From: Pseudomonadota bacterium
GTDB taxonomy: Bacteria > Pseudomonadota > Alphaproteobacteria > Geminicoccales > Geminicoccaceae
Reading direction: 5' to 3'
Assembly (NCBI GenBank): GCA_030549795.1
Contig: JAUQQO010000010.1
Location: 248,001-312,000 of the forward strand
DNA length: 64,000 bases
How positions within the stretch are numbered: position 1 is the first letter of the stretch; each line of letters starts with the position of its first letter. Shown here in pieces: positions 7,422-15,689 of the stretch. Below the pieces are notes generated by a model. It was not told the origin of the DNA. It made no database searches and worked only from the letters and a program-made list of their open reading frames with translations. The translations under genes were made by a program, and so were the position numbers.

Positions 7422-8483
7422 TCAGTCGATGGCCAAGGGGGCACCGATCGAACCCGTCGCCCCCACGATCGGCGCTGGGCTGTAGATATAGGCGAAGACC
7501 CACACTTTATCGCGCACGAGCTCGTCGAGCTTGGCGTTCTCCTGGTGAACGATGCCGTGCCGCGTCTGCAGATACTGGTGGACGCAGAACGCGCAGGCCG
7601 GGTCGGGGTTGGGAACGACTTCACCGGCCCAGGTGTCGGCGACGGTTACACCAGCTTTGACCTCTTCGGCCATCCAGCGGGCGACCTCCATGCCCCAGCC
7701 GGGCTCGCCGCTGTTGTACTTGGCATTGTCTTTTTTCCAGAGCTTTGACCAGCCGGTGTAGAAGAGGATCGCGTCGCCCGGCTCGAACTTGAAGTCCTTC
7801 ATGCCCTGTTTTTCGAGGGCGAGGCGAACATCAGCCATGGTGATCTCGTAACCCGCCTCGAGCATCTCAACGCCCTTGGCGCCGGCGATATCGAGCAACA
7901 CACCACGGGCTACGATTGGATACAGCTTCTCCACACCGAGCTTTTTAAGGCCGTAGGGGTCGGCCATTTCGGCGACGCTGAAGCCATTGTAAAAACGCAT
8001 TTCCGCTTTGTCGCCCGGGCTACCGATCTGAACCCCGATATGGCCCAGGCCGTCGAACTGCGTACCGACTTGGCCGATCTCGGTGGAGAGGAACTCGTCG
8101 TGCCAGACGATCTTGTTGGCGCCGAAGGGACCACCGGTGGGCGAGCCGGGAATCCGCAGGCTGAAGCGTCGCGACCCGAACAAGGGCATCTCAGCATCAT
8201 AGGGATGTGCTAATTTGTAGACCTTGCCCTTGTCGATTTCCCTAATCGCGCGCAGGACAACTTCGGGCTTCGTGTACCAGTTGGTGGAACCTGCTTCATC
8301 GCCCGCCCCCCACAGAGGATGCGGCCACCATTTCGAGCCGAGCGGCGTCTCCATGACGTCGCCGTCGACCCACGGGCGCCCCTTGCAGGCTTTCCAGTCC
8401 TCGGGACTGCAGGCGATCGCTTCACCGGCGAGCGACCCCCCGATCGCCACGCCGAGCGCGAGTAGAAACGCAGTCTTGCGCAT
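7422..8483 (-). CDS. Secreted cyclase-family (Putative_cyclase, kynurenine formamidase-like) hydrolase
   Basis: Start at the ATG at 8483 after GGAGGGGAGG gives 353 residues with a signal peptide (residues 1-25, core TAFLLALGVAIGGSLAG, then ACSPEDW). The family motif is normally HxGTHxDxxxH; here residues 138-148 read QVGTQFDGLGH, so both early His are Gln while the Asp and last His remain. Further conserved pieces are FEPGDAILFYTGW near 236 and HQYLQTRHGIVHQEN near 311. Family members are metal-dependent amide or lactone hydrolases, but the secreted subgroup has no firm function. It is followed by a hairpin and then the His-rich ABC system. Confidence 0.82.
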   Translation of the reverse strand: MRKTAFLLALGVAIGGSLAGEAIACSPEDWKACKGRPWVDGDVMETPLGSKWWPHPLWGAGDEAGSTNWYTKPEVVLRAIREIDKGKVYKLAHPYDAEMPLFGSRRFSLRIPGSPTGGPFGANKIVWHDEFLSTEIGQVGTQFDGLGHIGVQIGSPGDKAEMRFYNGFSVAEMADPYGLKKLGVEKLYPIVARGVLLDIAGAKGVEMLEAGYEITMADVRLALEKQGMKDFKFEPGDAILFYTGWSKLWKKDNAKYNSGEPGWGMEVARWMAEEVKAGVTVADTWAGEVVPNPDPACAFCVHQYLQTRHGIVHQENAKLDELVRDKVWVFAYIYSPAPIVGATGSIGAPLAID

Positions 8484-8671
8484 CGTGCCTCCCCTCCTGC
8501 ATCCGACATTCGTCGTGCCATCGATCTTGTACGCATCGCCGAGGGTCGGTGCAACCGACACGCACCCTCTGGCCGTGCAACGCAGGCCGGGGATTTTCGT
8601 CCATCTTGCTTGGTTCTCGTGTGGACGCTTGTGGAAACAGGCGCGAGCGTGTGCGGCATCGGAGAAAAAGA

Positions 8672-9463
8672 ATGGCTCGGCTCGTGCTGGTCGTCGGTCC
8701 GCCGGCGATCTGTGCCGGCTCCTTGCGGGCCTGGTTGGCTTTGCGGCGGGCGGGCGCGTCTTTCGAGCTCGCCGTGTGGGAGAGCGTTGCCAAAACTGCC
8801 AAGGCCGCGGGCGCTCGGGCTTTTCCTGTGCGCCCTCCCGTCCTCCTCGTCGACGAAGTCACGATCTGGGGCGCGCTCGCGATTGGCGAGTTCGCAGCCG
8901 AGCAAGTGCGCGAGCTCTTGCCTCTCGATCCCATCGAACGCGCGATCGCCCGCGCGATTGCCCATGAATTTGTAAACGATCTTCGCGATCTTGAAACCTT
9001 TCTGCCCTTCGATTTAAATCATGTGTTCGATCCACCCGGCAAGCTTCTGCGCGGGGTGGAGCGCGATCTCGCTCGTTTCCTCGAGCTCGTCTCGGTCTGT
9101 CGCGGCCGTTGGTCTTCGGCCGGCCCCTTTTTGTTCGGGCCCTTCACGCTTGCTGATGCCGCTGCCGCTCCGATCTGCTGTGCGCTCGCGAACAACCGTA
9201 TGCCTCTCGTCGGCGAGGCACGGGCTTATGTCGAGACGATCACGAACTTGCCCGAGCTCGCGCAATGGGTGCAGCTCGCCCAAAAGGGGCTCGAGGCGGA
9301 AGCGGTGGGCGAGCCCGGCCGCGCGCAAGCTGAGGAGGATGAGCCGGGCCCAAGGACGGCAGGCGCAGCAAGCGCGCTCGAGCCGCGTGAGCGCCGGAGC
9401 GACGAGGCGGCTTCCCGATCCTTCCTCAAGCCCATAGGGACCGGAACTCGGCGACGACGCTGA
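8672..9463 (+). CDS. Glutathione S-transferase-like protein
   Basis: From the ATG at 8672 (after GGAGAAAAAG) the 263-residue product shows a weak thioredoxin-like N-half (MARLVLVVGPP...ICAGSLRAWLALRRAGASFELAVWES, with PPVLLVDEVTIWGALAIGEF resembling the GSH-site segment) and a helical C-half with GPFTLADAAAAPICCALANNR, a typical GST C-domain motif. The last 50 residues are polar and low in complexity, and the gene overlaps rppH tail to tail by 38 bases. Substrate unknown. Many proteobacterial GST paralogues conjugate or reduce electrophiles in the cytoplasm. Confidence 0.75.
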   Translation: MARLVLVVGPPAICAGSLRAWLALRRAGASFELAVWESVAKTAKAAGARAFPVRPPVLLVDEVTIWGALAIGEFAAEQVRELLPLDPIERAIARAIAHEFVNDLRDLETFLPFDLNHVFDPPGKLLRGVERDLARFLELVSVCRGRWSSAGPFLFGPFTLADAAAAPICCALANNRMPLVGEARAYVETITNLPELAQWVQLAQKGLEAEAVGEPGRAQAEEDEPGPRTAGAASALEPRERRSDEAASRSFLKPIGTGTRRRR

Positions 9464-9923
9464 GATAAACGCAGCGCTTGAAGGGAACGACCAGGGAGGG
9501 AAGCGCTTCCGGTTCCACCCAGCGCCAGGCGACGAACTCGTGGTGCGGACCGTCGAGTTTGATCTCGTCCTCGGTACCGAGGAAGCGCAAGGCTACCCAC
9601 TTCTGGGTCTGCCCCCGGTAGCGGCCGCCCCACATGCGGGCGGCGATCGCAGGCGGCAGATCATAGGCGCGCCAGACCGCACTCTCCTTTAAAAAGGCGA
9701 CATGGTCGGTGCCGACCTCCTCGCGCAGTTCCCTAAGCGCCGCCTGCACCACCGTCTCGCCGGGGTCGATGCCACCTTGCGGCATCTGCCAGGCCTCGAC
9801 CTCCACATCCGCCCGCCGGCCCACGAACACCTTGCCGTGTGGACCGAGCAGAAAGATGCCCACGCAGGGGCGATAGCCGGGATGCGGCTCCGTACTCTCG
9901 CGACAAGGGCTTTTCTGGTTCAT
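9426..9923 (-). CDS. rppH: RNA pyrophosphohydrolase (Nudix), RppH
   Basis: The 165-residue product from the ATG at 9923 contains the Nudix box beginning GGIDPGETVVQAALRELREE and the RppH markers YRPCVGIFLLGPHGKVFVGRR at the start, WQMPQGG, and YRGQTQKWVALRF. RppH removes pyrophosphate from 5'-triphosphate ends of mRNA and so opens them to decay. It overlaps the deacetylase gene by ATGA; the order ctpA, divergent deacetylase, rppH is common in Alphaproteobacteria and supports the call. An upstream in-frame extension to 10013 lies inside the previous gene and is not used. Confidence 0.93.
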   Translation of the reverse strand: MNQKSPCRESTEPHPGYRPCVGIFLLGPHGKVFVGRRADVEVEAWQMPQGGIDPGETVVQAALRELREEVGTDHVAFLKESAVWRAYDLPPAIAARMWGGRYRGQTQKWVALRFLGTEDEIKLDGPHHEFVAWRWVEPEALPSLVVPFKRCVYLSVVAEFRSLWA

Positions 9924-10924
9924 CGCTTCAAATCGCTGGGAGAATGATCGCCATCGAAGAGCGCACCCACCCCAACGAGCGCGATTCCGCGCGCGCTCAG
10001 CGTGTCCTGCCAAAGGGCAAGGCGCGCGAGCGTGAGCGGCAACGGGCGGCCGAACCCGACCGCACGTCCTTCCGCCTCGGCGCGTGAGGCAAGGCGCGCG
10101 AGCGCCTCGTCGATCGCTGCGGGTGCGAGTTCCGCGTCGATGGGACCCATGGCTTCGAGATAGGGAAGCCCATGGTCGCGGGCGACCCCGCCAAGGCCAG
10201 AAGGAGCGAGCGCGACCACGGCAAGACCGCGGGTCGCGAGTTCGATCGCAAAGGGAGCGAAGGCTTGCGGGTTGGCGGCGAACAGACCCGGTTCGAGTGC
10301 CACACCGAGATAGCCGACCGCCCGCGCGAGGATGATATGGATCGCGCCCACATCGGCCTTATCGGGGCTGAGAGCGAGCGGGCCGGCGTCTTCTAACGGG
10401 TAACGGGCCGGCTGCAGCGGCACTTCCAGCAAAGCCTCGTGACCGAACCAGCGCGCGGCGCGCGCCCAATCGGCTGGGAACTCGGCGTAGGGTGAGACGA
10501 CGAGCGTGACCGGGCCCGGAGTGAGTAGGGCCGCCTTCGAGGCTGCCGCATCGAGCCCGATTTCGGTGAGCAAGACAGCGATACGGGGTCCGCGCGCGGG
10601 ATCCTGGCGCCGAACAAAGAGATCGCGCGGTTTCCGTCCATGACCGTCGGGGCGTGGCAGGAAGCCGTGCGCACTGGGTTCGTAGAGAGCGAGGTCGACG
10701 ACGAGCGGCAACCCCGCTCGATCGCGGTCGGTTACGGGCGCCGGAATGGCGTAGCGATCTCCTTCCGTGTGCTGCGTGTCAGGGGGCAGGGCGAGCTCGA
10801 TGCTCGCGGCTTCGAAGCGCGGCGGCACGCTCTCCCCGAATGTGCCGACGAGCATCGCTGCGATCAGCGCACCGGCGAGCAAGCCTAAGGCAATAGACCA
10901 GGGTCGCCTCGCCCAGCCGGTCAC
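9920..10924 (-). CDS. Divergent polysaccharide deacetylase family protein (YibQ-like)
   Basis: The 334-residue protein has an N-terminal membrane anchor (residues 9-27) and then a divergent polysaccharide deacetylase domain from about residue 115: RIAVLLTEIGLDAAAS, the VTLVVSPYAEFPADW strand, HEALLEVPLQP, and RAVGFGRPLPLTLARL. In most relatives the first motif carries paired Asp; here it is LLTEIGLD, so key acidic residues are changed. Function in envelope or cell-wall biology is suspected from its conserved place between ctpA and rppH, but the substrate is unknown. Confidence 0.82.
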   Translation of the reverse strand: MTGWARRPWSIALGLLAGALIAAMLVGTFGESVPPRFEAASIELALPPDTQHTEGDRYAIPAPVTDRDRAGLPLVVDLALYEPSAHGFLPRPDGHGRKPRDLFVRRQDPARGPRIAVLLTEIGLDAAASKAALLTPGPVTLVVSPYAEFPADWARAARWFGHEALLEVPLQPARYPLEDAGPLALSPDKADVGAIHIILARAVGYLGVALEPGLFAANPQAFAPFAIELATRGLAVVALAPSGLGGVARDHGLPYLEAMGPIDAELAPAAIDEALARLASRAEAEGRAVGFGRPLPLTLARLALWQDTLSARGIALVGVGALFDGDHSPSDLKR

Positions 10925-10988
10925 CGGCGCGCGTCCTCTTCAGGACACGACACCGAGCCCTGCTCGGTCCCCGCCATCAGGCACGGGC

Positions 10989-12293
10989 TTAGCGCTGAGC
11001 CGTGTTGCGACCTTCGTAGAGGGCGATCCCGCGCAACAGATCGATCGCCCGCGCGAGCTGATAGTCCTTGGCGTCGAGCGTGTTGGGCTTACCGCGCTCG
11101 GCGCTCGGTGACTTGCCCGTCTCCCCTTCGTTGCGCAGACGCCCGCGCAGATCGGCTTCGCGCCGGCTCGGGGTGTCGTCGACGAGCTCGACGTTGGCCT
11201 CGTGGACCTCGATGTCGGGCACGATTCCCTTGGCCTGGATGGAAGTCCCGGAGGGCGTGTAGTAGCGGGCGGTGGTCAGGCGTACGGCTCCGTGGCCGGC
11301 GATCGGCATGATGGTCTGCACCGAGCCCTTCCCGAAGGATTGCGTGCCCATGACGATGGCCCGGCGATGGTCCTGCAGCGCGCCGGCGACGATTTCCGAA
11401 GCCGAGGCCGAGCCGCCGTTGATCAACACCACCATCGGCAAACCATCGGCGATGTCGCCGGGACGGGCGTTATAGCGCTGGATGCTGTCCGGGCGGCGGC
11501 CACGCGTCGAGACGATCTCACCGCGATCCAAAAAGGCGTCCGCGACGGCCACTGCTTGGTCGAGCAAACCGCCGGGATTGTTGCGCAGATCCAAAACAAC
11601 GCCGCGGATCTTGCCTCCGGCTTGACGCTTGAGCTCGTCAAACTTCTCCCGCATCGTGCTGGCGGTTTGTTCATTGAAGGTCGTCAAGCGAATATAGGCG
11701 ATATCGCCCTCAAGACGCGCACGGACGGGGGAGATCTTGATGATCGCGCGGGTGAGGGTGACTTCGATCGGCTCCTCGCGCCCACGGCGTAGGATGCGCA
11801 GCTGGATCTTGGTGTCGACCGGACCGCGCATCCGCTCGACCGCCTCGCTCAAGGTGAGGCCGGCTACCGGCTCCCCGTCGATGTGGGTGATGAGATCGCC
11901 GGCCTGGATCCCGGCCCGATGCGCGGGTGTGTCGTCGATCGGCGACACAACCTTCACAAGGCCGTTCTCCATCGTCACCTCGATGCCGAGGCCGCCGAAC
12001 TCGCCGCGCGTTTGGACCTGCATGTCGCGGTAGCGGTTGGCGTCGAGGTAGCCCGAGTGCGGATCGAGGGCGGCGAGCATGCCGTTGATCGCCGATTCGA
12101 TCAGCACCTGATCGCTCACTTCCTCGACATATTCGCTCCGCACCCGCTCGAACACGTCGCCGAAGAGCTTGAGCGCTCGGAAAGTGTCGGAAGAGGAGCT
12201 CGGCGCTCCGGTCAGAATACCGGGAGCGAAGGCAATTCCTACAGCCGCTCCGAGCACGGCGGCGAATCCGACTTTGAGCAGTCCGTAACGCAT
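10989..12293 (-). CDS. ctpA: S41-family C-terminal processing peptidase
   Basis: From the ATG at 12293 (434 residues) the order is a signal or anchor segment (6-28), a helical cap, a PDZ domain around GEFGGLGIEVTMENG to GLTLSEAVERMRG, and the S41 protease core with the Ser in GGSASASEIVAGAL and the Lys in GTQSFGKGSVQT that form the Ser-Lys dyad. CtpA trims or degrades periplasmic proteins, including murein hydrolases, from their C-termini. The frame runs upstream to 12497 but that part looks non-coding. It is followed by the deacetylase and rppH; the expected envC between gpmI and ctpA is not found. Confidence 0.94.
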   Translation of the reverse strand: MRYGLLKVGFAAVLGAAVGIAFAPGILTGAPSSSSDTFRALKLFGDVFERVRSEYVEEVSDQVLIESAINGMLAALDPHSGYLDANRYRDMQVQTRGEFGGLGIEVTMENGLVKVVSPIDDTPAHRAGIQAGDLITHIDGEPVAGLTLSEAVERMRGPVDTKIQLRILRRGREEPIEVTLTRAIIKISPVRARLEGDIAYIRLTTFNEQTASTMREKFDELKRQAGGKIRGVVLDLRNNPGGLLDQAVAVADAFLDRGEIVSTRGRRPDSIQRYNARPGDIADGLPMVVLINGGSASASEIVAGALQDHRRAIVMGTQSFGKGSVQTIMPIAGHGAVRLTTARYYTPSGTSIQAKGIVPDIEVHEANVELVDDTPSRREADLRGRLRNEGETGKSPSAERGKPNTLDAKDYQLARAIDLLRGIALYEGRNTAQR

Positions 12294-13405
12294 CAAGCTC
12301 CGATCCCACGCTCGCAAGCCCTCAGCACCGCTCTTAGAGCCATCGGCGACGCCTCGAGATGAGCCTGTTTCCCCGAGACCAGCCCCCACGATCGCGCATC
12401 TTGAGGGTGTCGCGCCGACTTGGCCGTCAAGCCTCGATGCTTCGAGCACCGAGAAAAGATACGCGTGCGTACGCGTGATGATCAAGAGCAGCGACATGAT
12501 GGCCGAAACGGTTAGACCTATGACGAGCCGCTCTGGGTCGTGCCCGCGGGGCTTCTCGTGTGCGCGAGCGACAGCACACCGCGCACGTTACGCCCAGCGC
12601 CTTCCAACGAGCCATCTGCGTCCGCCTGCCGCTGCGAGAGCCTCAAAAAGGCCCATGCGTGCGCGCGACGGGTGTTCGCACCGCGAAGCCTCGCCCTTGC
12701 CCGCCCCGCGCAGAGAAGAACCTGGATGGATCGGCTCGCTGTGCTTGCATGCTGCACCATTGGCACCCTGATCGGTGCTTTCGCAGGCGTGCGCGCGCCT
12801 TGCAACACGCCACGAGCGGCTCGGGCGAAGGGCCGTCGCGCTTGCTGATCTGCCCGCAGCGAGAGGGATTCGCTCATTTCAATTCGACACGGCATAGTCA
12901 CCGTTTTGGCCGCGCAGCTCTGTCCCCTTCGCTCGAACAGGGACCATGGAGGGCCCAACTCGTAGCTTCGAGTTGGCTTTTGGGTTGGGCGGGCAAAAGC
13001 GGCTGGTTGGCGGCGGAACGAATGCGTGTGGTTGCGGGTTTCGCGGCCTGGCCGCGCTGAGAGGTGCAAAGGGCGAATTCGGCTTATCGCGCGGATCCAG
13101 AGATGGTGTCGTCGCCTAGCGAGCGTAGAAGCTCGTTGCGCCGGTGCCGATTGCGGATCTTGTCGCGCGCCGTCGAAAACGGAATCGCCTCGTGGCCGCT
13201 GCGGCCCGGTTCTCAAGCCGGCGCTTTGCGCAGGCCTCGGCACGCGCCTCGGTTGGCGCGCAGGTCCCCGAAGCGGTGAAGACCTGGGCGACCCTTTTTA
13301 GGCTGCAGCGGGCCCCGTGCGAAGGCGCGCCGTCGGTGGGTCCGTACCTTCTTCTGCGAAGCGAGCTGCTCGTGAGCGCGTTTGGAGCCCGAGTTAGGGG
13401 CTTGT
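12294..13405. other. 1.1 kb stretch without a convincing gene, between ctpA and gpmI
   Basis: No frame shows a recognisable family. An ATG at 13409 on the minus strand overlaps the gpmI stop as ATGA, like other operon joints here, but opens only a 97-residue Arg- and Ala-rich frame ending at 13116. A 241-codon minus frame at 12518-13243 has biased composition and no motif. I looked for an M23 peptidase (EnvC) and for rnpB or tmRNA features and saw none. One hairpin with a T-containing tail is annotated separately. A decayed gene or an unknown RNA is possible. Confidence 0.6.
12955..12976 (+). terminator. Terminator-like hairpin in the gene-free interval
   Basis: CCAACTCG at 12955-12962 pairs with CGAGTTGG at 12969-12976 across a six-base loop, followed on the plus strand by CTTTTGGGTT. 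It could end an unannotated plus-strand transcript, or be a chance palindrome. Confidence 0.35.
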
Positions 13406-14953
13406 TCATCGCTCGATCAGGGAGCGGCCCGTCATCGCGGGTGGCTGGGGCAGCTGCATGAGCTCGAGGATCGTCGGTGCGACGTCGGCGAGCCGGCCCG
13501 GCCGCAGGCGCACGCCCGGTGGACCATTAACCAGGATGCACGGCACGGGGTTGGCGGTGTGCGCGGTGTGCGGTTGCCCGGTTAGGGGATCGCGCATGAG
13601 CTCGCAGTTGCCATGATCGGCGGTGACCAGGAGAGTGCCGCCCTGGCGCAGGGTCGCGGCAACGACGCGCTCGAGGCACGCGTCCACGGTCTCAACCGCG
13701 CGGATCGCGGCTTCCAAAACCCCAGTATGCCCCACCATGTCCGGGTTTGCAAAATTGATGAGCACGAAATCGTAAATGTCGGTTGACACCGCTTCGACGA
13801 AGCGATCGGTCAGCGGGCGCGCCGACATCTCCGGCTGAAGATCATAGGTGGCGACTTTGGGTGAGGGGACGAGAATTCGGTCTTCTCCTGGATATTGACG
13901 TTCTTCGCCACCATTGAAGAAGAAGGTGACATGCGGATATTTCTCGGTTTCCGCCATGCGGAGCTGACGCAGCCCGTGGCTTGCGATCACCTCTCCGAGG
14001 AGCTGCTCCATCGACTGCGGCGGGAACAACGTCTTCAGATGCCGATCGAGCTCCTCCGAATACCGCGTCATTCCCACCGCGGCGGCGAACTGAACGCGGC
14101 GACGGGAGGAAAGCTCGGCGGCCAAACCCAAAAGACCGGCGAGCAACTGGCGAACGCGGTCGGCGCGGAAGTTGGCGCAGAGGAAACCGTCGCCATCGCG
14201 CATGCCGGCGTAGTCACCGATCACCATGGGCTCGACGAACTCATCAGTCTGCCCGCGCCCATAAGCGCGGGCGAGACCGTCCCGCCAAGAAGAGACCCGC
14301 TCGGCCTCGGCGTCGACGAGTGCCGCGAGCGCGCGCGCCGTTCGGTCCCAGCGGCGGTCGCGATCCATCGCGAAATAGCGCCCCACGAGCGAAGCGAACC
14401 GCACCTGCGGCAGGTCGGCGAGTTCGCGCTCGAGGGCTGCCAGATACTCTTCCGCAGAGCGCGGGGGTGCGTCGCGACCGTCGAGGAAGGCGTGGATCGC
14501 AACCGCGAGGCCCTCGCCTGCGAGAAGGCGCGCGAGGGCTGCGATGTGCCGCTGATGGGAATGCACGCCACCGGGGGAAACGAGACCCATGAGATGGACT
14601 TGCCCGCCGGCTTCCCTGGTCGCTTTGGCGAGCTCGCAGAGCACGGAGTTGCGCGCGAGCGAGCCATCGGCGATCGCTTGGTCGATGCGGACGAGCTCTT
14701 GCATGACGACCCGTCCGGCCCCGAGGTTCAAATGCCCGACCTCGGAGTTGCCAAACTGCCCCTCTGGCAGGCCGACCGCGAGACCATCCGCGCGAAGAAG
14801 CGTGCGCGGTCCCGTCGCCCACAGCCGATCGAAACAGGGGGTGTGCGCGAGTGCAACCGCATTGTCGGTCCGCTCCTCGCGCCAACCCCAGCCGTCGAGG
14901 ACGACGAGAACCACGGGTCGGGCTGCCTTGCGTCGTACGTCCACGCTCTGCAC
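13406..14953 (-). CDS. gpmI: 2,3-bisphosphoglycerate-independent phosphoglycerate mutase
   Basis: The 515-residue protein has the metal-binding start VVLVVLDGWGWRE, the catalytic Ser70 in QFGNSEVGHLNLGAGR, the substrate-binding HAFLDGRD and RYFAMDRD motifs, and the C-terminal metal site LINFANPDMVGHTG plus LVTADHGNCE. Length fits the ~510-residue family. It interconverts 3- and 2-phosphoglycerate in glycolysis and gluconeogenesis, using two Mn ions. In many Alphaproteobacteria it heads a run gpmI-envC-ctpA; here ctpA follows only after a 1.1 kb gap. Confidence 0.96.
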   Translation of the reverse strand: MQSVDVRRKAARPVVLVVLDGWGWREERTDNAVALAHTPCFDRLWATGPRTLLRADGLAVGLPEGQFGNSEVGHLNLGAGRVVMQELVRIDQAIADGSLARNSVLCELAKATREAGGQVHLMGLVSPGGVHSHQRHIAALARLLAGEGLAVAIHAFLDGRDAPPRSAEEYLAALERELADLPQVRFASLVGRYFAMDRDRRWDRTARALAALVDAEAERVSSWRDGLARAYGRGQTDEFVEPMVIGDYAGMRDGDGFLCANFRADRVRQLLAGLLGLAAELSSRRRVQFAAAVGMTRYSEELDRHLKTLFPPQSMEQLLGEVIASHGLRQLRMAETEKYPHVTFFFNGGEERQYPGEDRILVPSPKVATYDLQPEMSARPLTDRFVEAVSTDIYDFVLINFANPDMVGHTGVLEAAIRAVETVDACLERVVAATLRQGGTLLVTADHGNCELMRDPLTGQPHTAHTANPVPCILVNGPPGVRLRPGRLADVAPTILELMQLPQPPAMTGRSLIER

Positions 14954-15182
14954 CTCAGCGTCCTTGTCCCGCGCCGCGCCGGTCGCGGCTGCCGGTATAG
15001 CGTCGGATGGTTAACGAACAATTGGCGATGCGCGCCGTCGCTGCAATCTGGGGGCGGGAGATGGTCGCAGGGTCAACTCGCCACGATGAGAGCGTCCCTT
15101 ACGTCTTGGGCCCGTCGCTCCCGCTTTATCGAATCGAACCGCGGCGGCACGATAGCGTTAGGCCAGATGGACCGCGAAGCCT

Positions 15183-15563
15183 CTACTCGCTGGAGGTGAC
15201 GATCCGCACCTCCAACTCGGGTGGGAAATAGAGGACAGTGCTCGGCCCCAAGACGACACAGCTTTGTGCCCCGCAGGCTTGAGGGTCGGCCTGCGCTTCC
15301 TCCACTTGAGGAGCAGAAACAGGGCTCGACGTTTCCAGATATATTGTGGAGACTCCGCTCGCTTCGAAGACGATCGAGCCGCTCTCGTCGGCGATCAGCT
15401 CTTCAAGGCGCAGCACCGGTCCGTCGCCATATTTCGGCTCTTCCGGCGCGATCGCGAGCTCCAGGTAGCGGAGCGCGAGCTCTTCGAGCGAATCGACACT
15501 TTCTAAGCGCTCTAAGCGCTTGGCCCCGCCCTTTGCAGAAGACTGCTCCCGTTCACGCGCCAT
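15183..15563 (-). CDS. Small acidic protein of unknown function
   Basis: The 126-residue frame has GC-rich third positions like its neighbours and a GAGG ribosome site before the ATG at 15563, so it looks real. I recognise no family. It begins polar (MAREREQSSAKGGAKRLER), continues as a predicted helix rich in Leu and Glu (SVDSLEELALRYLELAI), then a more strand-like part with two Cys (residues ~97 and 101) and ends LEVRIVTSSE. No signal peptide or membrane segment. It lies between gpmI and tolC on the same strand as both and 127 bases past the tolC stop, so a link to the secretion system is possible but only by position. Confidence 0.6.
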   Translation of the reverse strand: MAREREQSSAKGGAKRLERLESVDSLEELALRYLELAIAPEEPKYGDGPVLRLEELIADESGSIVFEASGVSTIYLETSSPVSAPQVEEAQADPQACGAQSCVVLGPSTVLYFPPELEVRIVTSSE

Positions 15564-15689
15564 GGTGCCTCGCGTTGCGCGTTCTCGCGACGCGCAACGC
15601 GATAGTCTGGATGCGGTTCAAGAACCGTTAACGTGCGAACTTCTCGGAGAAGCGCCGAGTATCGGCGTATGCGCGCAGTTCTGTAAGCG

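Noticed and set aside
13064-13092. AAGGGCGAATTC next to GGCTT, resembling TA-cloning vector ends
   Set aside because: Only about a dozen bases match and no other vector sequence follows, so chance is the simpler reading.
12518-13243. 241-codon open frame on the minus strand
   Set aside because: Arg-, Ser- and Ala-rich composition, no family motif, no ribosome site, and codon pattern unlike neighbouring genes.
13895-15199. 434-codon open frame antisense to gpmI
   Set aside because: A shadow of the GC-rich gpmI codons with no recognisable domain.
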